From Bacillota bacterium (GTDB lineage Bacteria; Bacillota; Clostridia; Oscillospirales; Oscillospiraceae): a DNA stretch of 12,645 nucleotides. The translations under genes were made by a program, and so were the position numbers. The stretch covers positions 1 to 12,645 of the forward strand of contig JAEXWS010000218.1 of the NCBI GenBank assembly GCA_023406225.1. Reading direction: 5' to 3'. The first letter of the stretch is position 1. Each line of letters opens with the position of its first letter. The notes beneath the pieces were generated by a model. That model was not told the DNA's origin. It saw only the letters and a program-made list of their open reading frames with translations, and ran no database searches. Shown here piece by piece: positions 1 to 6,248 of the stretch.

Positions 1-288
1 AACCAGGGCTACACGGACCTGGTGATGGAGGCGGCCAAGAGCGCCGGGGCCACCGGCGGCACGGCCATCCACGCCAAGGGCACCGGCTCGGAGCTGGCGA
101 AGAAGTTTTTCGGCGTGTCCATCGCCGCGGAGCGGGAGATCGTGTTCATCCTCTCCCGGGCGGCGGACAAGGCCGCCATCATGAAGGCGGTGATGACCCG
201 GGCGGGGATGCAGAGCGAGGCCCGGTCCCTGGTGTTCTCCCTGCCGGTGAGCGGCATCGCGGGACTGCGGGAGCTGGACGAGGAATAA
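1..288 (+). CDS. PII-family (GlnB-like) nitrogen regulator, C-terminal part
   Basis: Open from the first base of the window to a TAA at 286-288, giving the last 95 residues of a protein whose start lies upstream. The reading GYTDLVMEAAKSAGATGGT followed by a G-T-G stretch, KKFFGVSI, and a closing VFSLPVSGIAGL matches PII-type trimeric signalling proteins, in which a flexible T-loop precedes a beta strand and a helix that bind nucleotides. In clostridia such proteins often stand next to DUF1538 membrane proteins and may sense ATP/ADP or carbon-nitrogen state; that neighbour is not visible here. The usual uridylylated-tyrosine region would be only partly in view, so its control cannot be judged. 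A hairpin begins about 4 nt after the stop. The family call is fairly secure; the exact subfamily and partner are not. Confidence 0.8.
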   Translation, partial: NQGYTDLVMEAAKSAGATGGTAIHAKGTGSELAKKFFGVSIAAEREIVFILSRAADKAAIMKAVMTRAGMQSEARSLVFSLPVSGIAGLRELDEE

Positions 289-330
289 AAAGGGAGGGCC
301 CGGAACGGCAAATGCCGTCCCGGGCCCTCC
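287..330 (-). terminator. Rho-independent terminator of the minus-strand operon, possibly bidirectional
   Basis: Arms 293-309 and 314-330 form a 17-bp stem with one A-C mismatch (304/319) and an AAAT loop. Read on the minus strand, the stem is followed by a TTTTTA run (complement of the A-run at 287-291), so it best terminates the operon that ends at 512. On the plus strand it follows the PII stop by 4 nt but has no T-run, so termination of that gene would be weaker. Confidence 0.8.
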
Positions 331-511
331 GCCGTCCCAAAAGCCCGAAACCCCGCCTGACGGGCGGAGCGTATATTTGCAGGCCGAACTGCGTTTTTGA
401 CGTACACGCCGCCGGAGAAAACGGACCCCATGTCCTTTCGCCGCCCCGGTGGCAGGGCGCCGCAAGGGGCTTTGGGGCAGGCAGGGAGCCAGCGGCCTCA
501 AAACGCGGCCG
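331..511. other. Non-coding interval between convergent genes
   Basis: This is the 3' untranslated stretch of the minus-strand operon, between the lipoprotein stop and the terminator. The only structure seen is a small 5-bp hairpin (353-357 with 63-67 of the next line, that is 363-367). The open frames crossing it have no ribosome site and no recognisable protein. Confidence 0.5.
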
Positions 512-1012
512 TCACGCCTCCGCGAACCGGGCCGGGTCCCGCAGGGCCGCCGCCGTCTCCGGCGGGGCCTCCGCGCTGAAGGTCAAAACGCCCTCCAGCT
601 GGGGCAGCGCGTCCGCCAGCGCCTCCAGCGCCGGGGCGGAGACCTCCGTGGTCACCACGTCGCTGTCCGCCCGGACGGTGATGCGCAGCAGCTCCGCATA
701 CGGCCGCTCCGCGCCGGGGTCCTCTCCCGCGAGGCGCGTCTCCTCCTGCCAGAAGACGTAGGTGTAGAGGGCGGCGCCCTCTCCGCCGCCGGTCCAGCCC
801 CGCTCCAGGCCCACGGCGTCGATCGCTCCGTCGATCTCCTCCACCGCGTCTTTCGCGGCAACGGTGTAAAGCTCCGCCCCATCGGCGTCCAAGATCTGAT
901 AGTAATGGTCCTTTTCCGGCGCGGAAGGGCCGTCCTCCGGCAAAGCGCCGCATCCCGCCAGCATCAGCGCCGCCAGCGCGGCGGCCAGGGAGCATTTCAA
1001 AGCAGGCCTCAT
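512..1012 (-). CDS. Small lipoprotein of unknown function
   Basis: A 166-residue protein with a classic bacterial lipoprotein signal: MRPALK, a hydrophobic Ala/Leu run, and the lipobox LAGC with the lipidated cysteine at residue 21. It should therefore be exported by Sec, processed by signal peptidase II and anchored on the outer face of the membrane. The mature part is acidic and Ala/Glu-rich (YYQILDADGAELYT near residues 37-50, VFWQEETRL near 86-94) with no enzyme motif or family I recognise. The start at 1012 is set by AAGGAAGG a few bases upstream. It begins 14 nt after the stop of the COG2426 gene, so it is the last gene of the GntR/ABC unit. It may sense or bind what the transporter handles, but that is only suggested by position. 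Confidence 0.8.
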   Translation of the reverse strand: MRPALKCSLAAALAALMLAGCGALPEDGPSAPEKDHYYQILDADGAELYTVAAKDAVEEIDGAIDAVGLERGWTGGGEGAALYTYVFWQEETRLAGEDPGAERPYAELLRITVRADSDVVTTEVSAPALEALADALPQLEGVLTFSAEAPPETAAALRDPARFAEA

Positions 1013-1026
1013 CGTTCCTTCCTTTC

Positions 1027-1491
1027 TCAAAACAGATGGATCACGCCCATGGTCACGGCCGTCGTGACCGCGCCCGCCAGAAGCAGCCCCAGGAAGATGG
1101 CGGGCAGGGCGCTGCGCAGGCGGATGTCCAGCAGAGAGGCCACCAGCGCCCCGGTCCAGGCCCCGGTCCCGGGCAGGGGAACGCCCACCAGGATCACCAG
1201 GCCCACCAGGCGGTATTTCCGCACCAGGCGGCCCTTCAAATGGGCGCGCCGCTCCAGCCACGCGATCTTCGGGCCGAAAAATCCGGTGCCCCGCAGCCAG
1301 TCGAACACCCGCCGCACCAGCAGCATGATGAAGGGCACCGGCAGCAGATTTCCCAGGACCGCCGCGGCGCAGGCGGCGGCGGGAGGCAGTCCGGCGGCCA
1401 CCCCCATGGGGATGGCCCCCCGCAGCTCCAGCACCGGGATCATGGACACGCAAAAGGTCATCAGCAGTTTTCCAAACAGGGTCTCGCCCAT
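1027..1491 (-). CDS. COG2426 / small multidrug export family membrane protein
   Basis: A 154-residue integral membrane protein. Two features typical of the family known as small multi-drug export proteins (COG2426, Sm_multidrug_ex) are visible: PVLELRGAIPMG at residues 19-30 and GVPLPGTGAWTGAL at 103-116, each next to hydrophobic segments (about 36-60, 94-120, 126-152). The family name rests on little experimental work, so the substrate is unknown. The start at 1491 (ATG, GGAGG 6 nt upstream) is preferred over an ATG at 1554, which would add 21 residues encoded by a hairpin region. It lies between the ABC membrane gene and the lipoprotein on the same strand, separated from the former by 75 nt containing a stem-loop, so its expression may differ from the upstream genes. 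Confidence 0.85.
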   Translation of the reverse strand: MGETLFGKLLMTFCVSMIPVLELRGAIPMGVAAGLPPAAACAAAVLGNLLPVPFIMLLVRRVFDWLRGTGFFGPKIAWLERRAHLKGRLVRKYRLVGLVILVGVPLPGTGAWTGALVASLLDIRLRSALPAIFLGLLLAGAVTTAVTMGVIHLF

Positions 1492-1515
1492 AGGCAGCCT
1501 CCAGAAAGCGGTTTG

Positions 1516-1545
1516 GCGGAACGGGGGCCAAAGCCCCCGTTCCGC
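1516..1545 (-). terminator. Intercistronic stem-loop, possible attenuator
   Basis: A perfect 13-bp stem (1516-1528 with 1533-1545) with a 4-nt loop lies between the ABC membrane gene and the COG2426 gene. On the minus strand it is followed by CAAACCGC, not a T-run, so full termination is unlikely. A role in partial termination or in setting mRNA stability of the two parts of the operon is an inference. Confidence 0.45.
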
Positions 1546-1566
1546 GGAAATCACAGTATCTCCAGT

Positions 1567-2382
1567 TTACTCCAGGTTCAGCCGCTTTTTCAAGAACCAG
1601 GTCGTCACAAAGTAGAAAACCGCGCCGTAGAGCACCTCGAATACCATCGCCAGCAGCATGCTCAGATGGAACGCCGCCATGCCGTCCAGATTCCAGTTCA
1701 GCAGGCTGGCCAGCCAGAAATCGAACCCCGTGGCGTCCGCGGCATAGATGACCACCGTCCCCAGGATCTGCAGGGCGAACTGGCTGGCGAAGAAGAAGGC
1801 CACGCTCAAAAGCCCCTTGTGGTTGGCAAAGCTGTAGCCCACCGCCATGGCCGCGTAAAACTGCAGGGAGAAGATCACCAGGCCGAGGAACATCACTACC
1901 AGCAGCTCCAGGGCGATGGCCGTGCCGTTCAGGGCGTAGTAGGCGGTCAGCTGCTGCATGATCTCCCGGATGAGCCGGAAGAAATCGCTCATAAAGCCCA
2001 CCTCGAACACCATCACCACAAAGGCCAGGCACACGGCGAATCCGGTGGCGATGAACCACACGGCGGAGACGATGAGCTTGCTCCACACGTGCTGGTGGAC
2101 GGAGGCGGGCAGGGTGAACATCACATAGCCCTCGTCCCCCAGAAGGTTTTTGTGAAACCGCTGGATCATCAGCACCATGCTCATGATGCAAACGCCGATG
2201 ATGGCGCAGGTGAAGGCCACCACCAGCAGCCCTCCCAGCATGTTCAGCAGGTGGTTCCGGCTCTCCATCAAGACCCGGGTGGAGATATTCGCGCCCAGGG
2301 CCGTGACCAGCAGCACCAGATACAGCGGCCCCATGACCCGGGCCGTGGCGCGGAACTCATGCTTCATCAGTTTCCTCAGCAT
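1567..2382 (-). CDS. ABC transporter membrane (permease) protein, ABC-2-like
   Basis: A 271-residue protein with about six membrane segments (roughly residues 17-32, 50-72, 102-127, 155-182, 190-213, 240-262) and no ATP-binding motif. A conserved-looking stretch, GDEGYVMFTLPAS, at 82-94 lies in the first large loop, as in ABC-2-type permeases paired with BcrA-like ATPases. Its ATG (2382) overlaps the end of the ATPase gene by 7 nt, so the two are translationally coupled and should form one complex, probably with two copies of each. The direction and substrate of transport cannot be read from sequence; export of, or protection from, a peptide or lipid-targeting antibiotic is the usual guess for this operon type. 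The family call by sequence alone is moderate; context raises it. Confidence 0.8.
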   Translation of the reverse strand: MLRKLMKHEFRATARVMGPLYLVLLVTALGANISTRVLMESRNHLLNMLGGLLVVAFTCAIIGVCIMSMVLMIQRFHKNLLGDEGYVMFTLPASVHQHVWSKLIVSAVWFIATGFAVCLAFVVMVFEVGFMSDFFRLIREIMQQLTAYYALNGTAIALELLVVMFLGLVIFSLQFYAAMAVGYSFANHKGLLSVAFFFASQFALQILGTVVIYAADATGFDFWLASLLNWNLDGMAAFHLSMLLAMVFEVLYGAVFYFVTTWFLKKRLNLE

Positions 2383-3071
2383 TTGAACACCTCCCGGAAC
2401 AGCGCGTCCACGCTCATGCCCTTCTCCTCCCGGATCTGGTCCACGGAGGACTGGAGCACGATCTGGCCCTGGTTGATGAACACCACATCGTCCAGCACCT
2501 TTTCCACATCCGCGATCAGGTGGGTGGAGATGACCACCGACGCCTCGGGGTTGTAGTTGCCGATGATGGTGGAGAGGATGTAGTCCCGGGTGGCGGGGTC
2601 CACGCCGCCGATGGGCTCATCCAGCAGATACAGCTTGGCGGCGCGGCTCATGACCATGATGAGCTGCACCTTTTCCCGGGTGCCCTTGCTCATCTGCTTG
2701 ATGCGCTGCTTGGGGCGGATGTTCAGATGCCCCAGCATCTCCTCCGCCGCGTCCCGGCGGAAATCCCCGTAGAAGTCTCCGTAAAAGTCCATGAGCTGCG
2801 TGGTGGACATCCAGGTGGGGATGGCCGTACGCTCGGGCAGATAGCTGACCTGGGCCCGGCTCGCCTTCCCCGGCGCGCCGCCGCACACCAGAAGCTCTCC
2901 CTCGCTGGGGGTCAGCAGGCCGTTGGCCAGCTTGATGAGCGTGGTCTTGCCGCTGCCGTTGGGGCCCAGCAGGCCCACGATGCGCCCCGGCTCCACCGTC
3001 AAATCCACATGGTCCAGCGCGGGCGTGCTTCCATAGTGCTTCGTCAGGTCTTTACACTCCAGAACCGGCAT
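2376..3071 (-). CDS. ABC transporter ATP-binding protein (BcrA/YtrB-like)
   Basis: A 231-residue nucleotide-binding subunit that would hydrolyse ATP on the inner face of the membrane to power the adjacent permease. Walker A GPNGSGKT is at residues 36-43, Walker B LYLLDEP at 147-153, the D-loop region GGVDPATR follows, and the H-loop histidine is H184. The ABC signature is degenerate: MSKGTREK at 127-134 instead of LSGGQ, as in many BcrA/YtrB-type ATPases. The start at 3071 is chosen because AGGAGG lies 9 nt upstream; an in-frame ATG at 3089 (six residues longer) has a poorer site. The gene overlaps the 3' end of the GntR gene by 20 nt and the permease start by 7 nt, typical of a tightly coupled operon. 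Confidence 0.92.
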   Translation of the reverse strand: MPVLECKDLTKHYGSTPALDHVDLTVEPGRIVGLLGPNGSGKTTLIKLANGLLTPSEGELLVCGGAPGKASRAQVSYLPERTAIPTWMSTTQLMDFYGDFYGDFRRDAAEEMLGHLNIRPKQRIKQMSKGTREKVQLIMVMSRAAKLYLLDEPIGGVDPATRDYILSTIIGNYNPEASVVISTHLIADVEKVLDDVVFINQGQIVLQSSVDQIREEKGMSVDALFREVFKC

Positions 3072-3444
3072 GTTCCATTCCCTCCTCACTCGTCTCCTGC
3101 CGCAGCAGGGTCAAAATCTCTTCCCGGTCATAGCCCAGGCGGCACATGGCGTCCAAAAACGCCTGGATATGCCGCTGCGCAAGGGCGCGCTTCGCACCGT
3201 CGATCATTTCCCGGTCCTCCGTCACAAATCTACCCGCGGTCCGCTGGCTGTATACCAGGCCGTCCCGCTCCAGCTCCGTCAAAGCCCGCTGCATCGTGTT
3301 GGGGTTCACCCCGGCCTCCGTGGCCAGGTCCCGCACCGACGGCAATCGCTCTCCGGACGGAAACACGCCGGAAACGATCCCCACTTTGATCTGCAGGATC
3401 AACTGGGCATAGATGGGGGCGTCGCTTAAAAACTCCCACTTCAC
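3052..3444 (-). CDS. GntR-family transcriptional regulator, YtrA type
   Basis: A 130-residue DNA-binding protein with a GntR winged helix (about residues 9-75: PIYAQL at the start, RLPSVRDLATEAGVNPNT, then MQRALTELERDGLVY) and only a short helical C-terminal part, as in the YtrA subfamily, which lacks a large effector domain. Such proteins usually repress their own operon with an ABC transporter and respond to cell-wall-active compounds. The start is GTG at 3444 with GGGAGG 7 nt upstream; an ATG at 3507 in the same frame is rejected because it lies upstream of the likely -10 element. It is the first gene of the unit, and a palindrome overlapping its promoter is a good autoregulatory site. Confidence 0.92.
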   Translation of the reverse strand: MKWEFLSDAPIYAQLILQIKVGIVSGVFPSGERLPSVRDLATEAGVNPNTMQRALTELERDGLVYSQRTAGRFVTEDREMIDGAKRALAQRHIQAFLDAMCRLGYDREEILTLLRQETSEEGMEHAGSGV

Positions 3445-3450
3445 ATGAGC

Positions 3451-3457
3451 ACCTCCC
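3451..3457 (-). promoter_or_regulatory. Ribosome binding site deciding the GTG start of the GntR gene
   Basis: GGGAGGT on the minus strand stands 7 nt before GTG (3442-3444). An out-of-frame ATG overlaps this start (ATGTG), so the reading frame rather than the first ATG fixes the start. Confidence 0.7.
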
Positions 3458-3468
3458 GTCTTGTATTT

Positions 3469-3490
3469 TTGTACTAAGCAATTAATACAA
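3469..3490. promoter_or_regulatory. Operator-like palindrome, candidate GntR (YtrA-type) site
   Basis: A 22-bp imperfect inverted repeat: TTGTACTAAGC on the left and AATTAATACAA on the right, whose complement TTGTATTAATT matches the left arm at 8 of 11 positions. It carries the outer TTGTA/TACAA halves expected for a GntR dimer and runs from the -10 element past the likely transcription start, so bound protein would block initiation. Binding itself is inferred. Confidence 0.65.
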
Positions 3491-3514
3491 TAACACATCC
3501 CAGGCATTTGTCAA
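3487..3514 (-). promoter_or_regulatory. Sigma-A-type promoter of the GntR/ABC operon
   Basis: On the minus strand a perfect -35, TTGACA (3509-3514), is followed after 16 nt by TATTGT (3487-3492), preceded by TGT as in extended -10 elements. The leader to the GTG start is about 35 nt. Confidence 0.75.
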
Positions 3515-3535
3515 GGGCTTTTTTGAAAAATTTTT

Positions 3536-3563
3536 GCGCCCCGGCGGGAATCCGCTGGGGCGC
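3536..3563 (-). terminator. Hairpin ending the HAD operon
   Basis: A GCGCCCC/GGGGCGC outer stem continues into GCGG/CCGC with a GAAT loop and one G-T step. On the minus strand it is followed by five A and then five T before the next promoter's -35. The T-run starts late, so this is a moderate terminator that would also insulate the downstream GntR promoter. Confidence 0.6.
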
Positions 3564-3600
3564 AGGAGGTTTGGCGTTTTCATTTTTCTTCCGCCCACGA

Positions 3601-3640
3601 GGGCGGACCCTTCTCCGGCGGGAAAGCCCGGGGGCCGCCC
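3601..3640 (-). repeat. GC-rich two-step hairpin after the HAD gene
   Basis: Arms 3601-3610 and 3631-3640 (GGGCGGACCC with GGGGCCGCCC, one mismatch) enclose a second small stem CGGG/CCCG. It begins about 19 nt after the HAD stop. No T-run follows, so it may protect the 3' end or help the hairpin at 3536-3563 rather than terminate alone. Confidence 0.4.
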
Positions 3641-3658
3641 CATACAGGATGGGGGACG

Positions 3659-4501
3659 TCAGTACCGCCCGTCCAGGATGTCCACGATGTCCGCGATGGC
3701 GTCCCGGGCGGCGCAGGAGACGATGGTGGCCCCGCAGGCGCGGACCGCCTCCGCGCAGTTTTCCGGGGCGAAGCCCTCCGCCGCCATGGTCAGCATGGAG
3801 AGGTCGTTGGCCTCGTCTCCGGCGCAGTAGACATGCTCCGGGTCGATCCCCAGCCGCTTCGCCAGCCGGGCCACCATGCCGCCCTTGTTGGCCCCCAGGG
3901 CCGTCAGCTCCAAAAGCTGGGGATCGGAGAAGATCAGCTCATAGCCGCCGATCCAGCTCCGGCTCTTCAGCCACGCCCACACAAGCTCCAGCTCTTCGTG
4001 CTCTCCCTCGAACATCAGCTTGCCCAGGGGCTCGGGCACCGCCGTCAGGGCGGGGGCCTCCGTCACGGAGACATGGCTGATGTGCTCGTGGTGCCATGTG
4101 ACGGCGTTGGGCTGGACGGCGTGGATCGTGTTGCCGATGTGGTACGCCTCCGCCGCCACGCCGGGGTGCAGGTCCAGCACCGGCTGCACCAGCGCCCCGG
4201 TGCCGTCCGGGAGAAAGTTCGTCTCCAGATACGCCCTGGCGGAAAAGTCGTACAGGGCCGCGCCGTTGCACAGCACGGCGGGGGCGTTCATGGGCACGCC
4301 CCCCGCCAGGCGGTCAAAGGAGGCCAGCGCCCGGCCCGTGGCCACGGCGAAGCGGCCGCCGTTCTCCATGAAATAGCGCAGAGCCGCGCAGTTGCGCGCC
4401 GAGGGCGCGGGCATCTCCGCCCCGCCCCGGAAGGAGGACGCGGTGTCCACGATGGTATTGTCAAAATCGCTGGCCAGCAAAACGCCTGTGAATTTTCCCA
4501 T
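3659..4501 (-). CDS. Cof-type HAD-IIB family phosphatase
   Basis: A 280-residue cytosolic hydrolase of the haloacid dehalogenase superfamily, length normal for Cof-type sugar-phosphate or cofactor phosphatases. Motif I is DFDNT with the nucleophile D12 and acid/base D14 (Asn in place of the usual Gly), motif II is ATGR (T55), motif III is the lysine in GANKGG (K206), and motif IV is GDEANDLSML (D229, D233) for Mg2+. The segment between about 85 and 200 is the C2-type cap that sets substrate choice, so the substrate is not predictable. The start at 4501 has AAGGAG 7 nt upstream. It lies 19 nt after the small membrane protein gene, in the same transcript. Confidence 0.9.
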   Translation of the reverse strand: MGKFTGVLLASDFDNTIVDTASSFRGGAEMPAPSARNCAALRYFMENGGRFAVATGRALASFDRLAGGVPMNAPAVLCNGAALYDFSARAYLETNFLPDGTGALVQPVLDLHPGVAAEAYHIGNTIHAVQPNAVTWHHEHISHVSVTEAPALTAVPEPLGKLMFEGEHEELELVWAWLKSRSWIGGYELIFSDPQLLELTALGANKGGMVARLAKRLGIDPEHVYCAGDEANDLSMLTMAAEGFAPENCAEAVRACGATIVSCAARDAIADIVDILDGRY

Positions 4502-4520
4502 AGGTATGCTCCTTATCGTT

Positions 4521-4913
4521 TCATTCGAATAGCAGAATGCAGACCAGCAGCAAGAGCCAGATAAACAAGCAAGCGCCTACACCGGTCCGTTTAAAAAATT
4601 TCCATTCCTCGACCAGTTCCCGGTCCTTGGGCCGATAGGGATAGTGAGGATCGATACAGAGGAGGCGGGGCGCCCTATCGAACCATGGCGGCAGCATCCG
4701 CCGGTGAGCCTCGCAGGCGCCCGGATCCTCCTTTTTCCAATAGTCCAGGATCTTTTCCGTATAAAAGCCCAGAACTCCTTTGACTGCGATCCCTACCCCC
4801 AGAAAAGCCAGCATATCTACCCACCAGACATCCACCAAAATGACAGCCGCCGCGCCAATGACTGCCGCGGAACCGACAAGCAAGTATCCTTTCCAGAAGG
4901 CGTTTTCATCCAC
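4521..4913 (-). CDS. Unrecognised small membrane protein, three predicted helices
   Basis: A 130-residue protein I cannot place in a family. Hydrophobic helices are visible at about residues 9-28, 31-51 and 109-129. Between the second and third lies a polar, aromatic stretch with Trp, Tyr and Pro (DPHYPYRPKD near 88-97) and cysteines at 67 and 86. The start is GTG at 4913, supported by AGGAG 7 nt upstream; no ATG is better placed. Its G+C content looks lower than that of its neighbours, with more A/T-ending codons. It is followed after 19 nt by the HAD phosphatase gene and preceded directly by the ricT terminator, so how it is transcribed is unclear. It takes the position where yabA follows ricT in Bacillus, but shows no resemblance to YabA. 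Confidence 0.7.
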   Translation of the reverse strand: MDENAFWKGYLLVGSAAVIGAAAVILVDVWWVDMLAFLGVGIAVKGVLGFYTEKILDYWKKEDPGACEAHRRMLPPWFDRAPRLLCIDPHYPYRPKDRELVEEWKFFKRTGVGACLFIWLLLLVCILLFE

Positions 4914-4920
4914 CGGCGTT

Positions 4921-4927
4921 CTCCTCT
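4921..4927 (-). promoter_or_regulatory. Ribosome binding site for the GTG start at 4913
   Basis: AGAGGAG on the minus strand, 7 nt before GTG. It lies only a couple of bases after the T-run of the ricT terminator. Confidence 0.65.
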
Positions 4928-4928
4928 C

Positions 4929-4962
4929 AAAAATTCCGCCGCCCGGGCTGCGGACGGCGGAA
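4929..4962 (-). terminator. Rho-independent terminator of holB-ricT
   Basis: TTCCGCCG (4934-4941) pairs with CGGCGGAA (4955-4962) over a 13-nt inner region that can fold further. On the minus strand the stem runs into TTTTTG. It begins 5 nt after the ricT stop. Confidence 0.75.
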
Positions 4963-4967
4963 CGTCT

Positions 4968-6248
4968 TTATTCGCCCTTGGGCGGACTGCCCTCGCCGCC
5001 CTTGCCCCGGCGGCGGCCTCCCCGGTGGTGGGGGCGGCGGCGCTTCTGCTCCCCCTCGCCGCCCTGGGCGGACTCGGCCCTGGGCGCCTGGGGCGGCTTG
5101 GGCCCCTGGGCCTTGGGCGGGCGGGGCTTGCGGTCCTGCCGCTTCTCCTCGCCGGGCTTGGGGGCCGGTCTGGCGGCCTGCTCCGCCTTGGGCGGACGGT
5201 CCTCGCCCCCGGGCTTGGGCCCCCGGCGGCGGCCCCCCCGGTGGCGGCGGCGGGCCTTGCCGTCTCCGCTCTCCATGGGGCCGATCTTCTCCCGCACCGG
5301 CGCGTCTTCCAGCTCCGCGCTCATATAGAAGGGGGTGGTGAGGATGGGCGCGTCGAAGGTCTCCTCCTCCTTTTCCTCCACAAAGCGGGCGGGCCGCTCC
5401 TGGGGGACCTCGATGCCCTCCCGGCTGCCCTTGCCGTTGCGCAGCACGCAGATCTCGCAGTTGTGATAGCACTTCATTGGCTCCGAGGGCGGCGCGGCGT
5501 CCAAACTGACCTTCACCGTCTCCCGCAGCAGATCCACAGCCTTCACGTTGCCCGGCCCGTCCGGGGTCTGGACGAAGGACTCCGCCTTGGGCATCCGCTT
5601 GGCGGCGTCCTCATAGGCGTTCTGCTCGTATTTCAGGCAGCACATCAGCCGCCCGCAGGTGCCGGAGATCTTGGTGGGGTTCAGGCTCAGGTTCTGGGTC
5701 TTGGCCATCTTGATGGACACGGGCATGAACCCGTCCAGAAACTGGGAGCAGCAAAAGGGCCGCCCGCAGATGCCAAGGCCCCCGATCATCTTGGCCTCGT
5801 CCCGGACGCCGATCTGGCGCAGCTCGATGCGGGCCCGGAACACCCCCGCCAGGTCCCGCACCAGCTCCCGGAAGTCCACCCGGCCGTCGGCGGTGAAGTA
5901 AAAGACGATCTTGCTGCCGTCAAAGCTGGCGGAGACGTTGACCAGCTTCATCTCCAGGCCGTGCTCCGCGATCTTCTTCTCGCAGACGTCGAAGGCCTCC
6001 CGCTCTTTTTTCTTGTTGTACTCCACGGTGCGGCGGTCGCTGTCCGTGGCCATGCGGAGCATGGGGCTCAGGGGCTTCACGATGGCGGACTCCTCCACCT
6101 CGTGGTTGCCCTCCGTGCAGGTGGCGAATTCCGGGCCCTGGGCCGTCTCCACGATCACCTGCTCGCCCATCTTCACCTGGACCCCCTTGGGGTCGAAAAA
6201 ATAATTTTTACAGCCGCCACGAAAGCGGACGCTGATCACTTCAGTCAA
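4968..6248 (-). CDS. ricT: RicT (YaaT), PSP1-domain subunit of the RicAFT complex, with long basic tail
   Basis: A 426-residue protein related to Bacillus YaaT/RicT, which with RicA and RicF carries Fe-S clusters and helps RNase Y-dependent mRNA maturation. The PSP1 domain spans about residues 60-145. Conserved cysteines appear as CGRPFCC (C161, C166, C167), CGRLMCC (C198, C203, C204) and CYHNCEIC (C260, C264, C267); which of these bind the clusters here is inferred. The Bacillus protein is about 275 residues; here a tail from about 285, strongly Lys/Arg/Pro/Gly-rich from 331, carries two near copies of HRGGRRRG (about 336-343 and 408-415). The start is TTG at 6248, not the upstream frame extension: GGAGG is 7 nt ahead and TTGA overlaps the holB stop by 4 nt, the usual translational coupling. 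Confidence 0.9.
   Translation of the reverse strand: MTEVISVRFRGGCKNYFFDPKGVQVKMGEQVIVETAQGPEFATCTEGNHEVEESAIVKPLSPMLRMATDSDRRTVEYNKKKEREAFDVCEKKIAEHGLEMKLVNVSASFDGSKIVFYFTADGRVDFRELVRDLAGVFRARIELRQIGVRDEAKMIGGLGICGRPFCCSQFLDGFMPVSIKMAKTQNLSLNPTKISGTCGRLMCCLKYEQNAYEDAAKRMPKAESFVQTPDGPGNVKAVDLLRETVKVSLDAAPPSEPMKCYHNCEICVLRNGKGSREGIEVPQERPARFVEEKEEETFDAPILTTPFYMSAELEDAPVREKIGPMESGDGKARRRHRGGRRRGPKPGGEDRPPKAEQAARPAPKPGEEKRQDRKPRPPKAQGPKPPQAPRAESAQGGEGEQKRRRPHHRGGRRRGKGGEGSPPKGE

Noticed and set aside
512..2191. A long minus-strand frame running from the permease into the lipoprotein, suggesting a fusion
   Set aside because: Only its last 166 codons are the real lipoprotein, with a lipobox and ribosome site. 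Upstream it is out of frame with the permease and COG2426 proteins.
1036..2556. A 506-codon plus-strand frame rich in His, Gln and Gly opposite the ABC genes
   Set aside because: Low-complexity antisense of membrane-protein codons. No initiation signal and no family resemblance.
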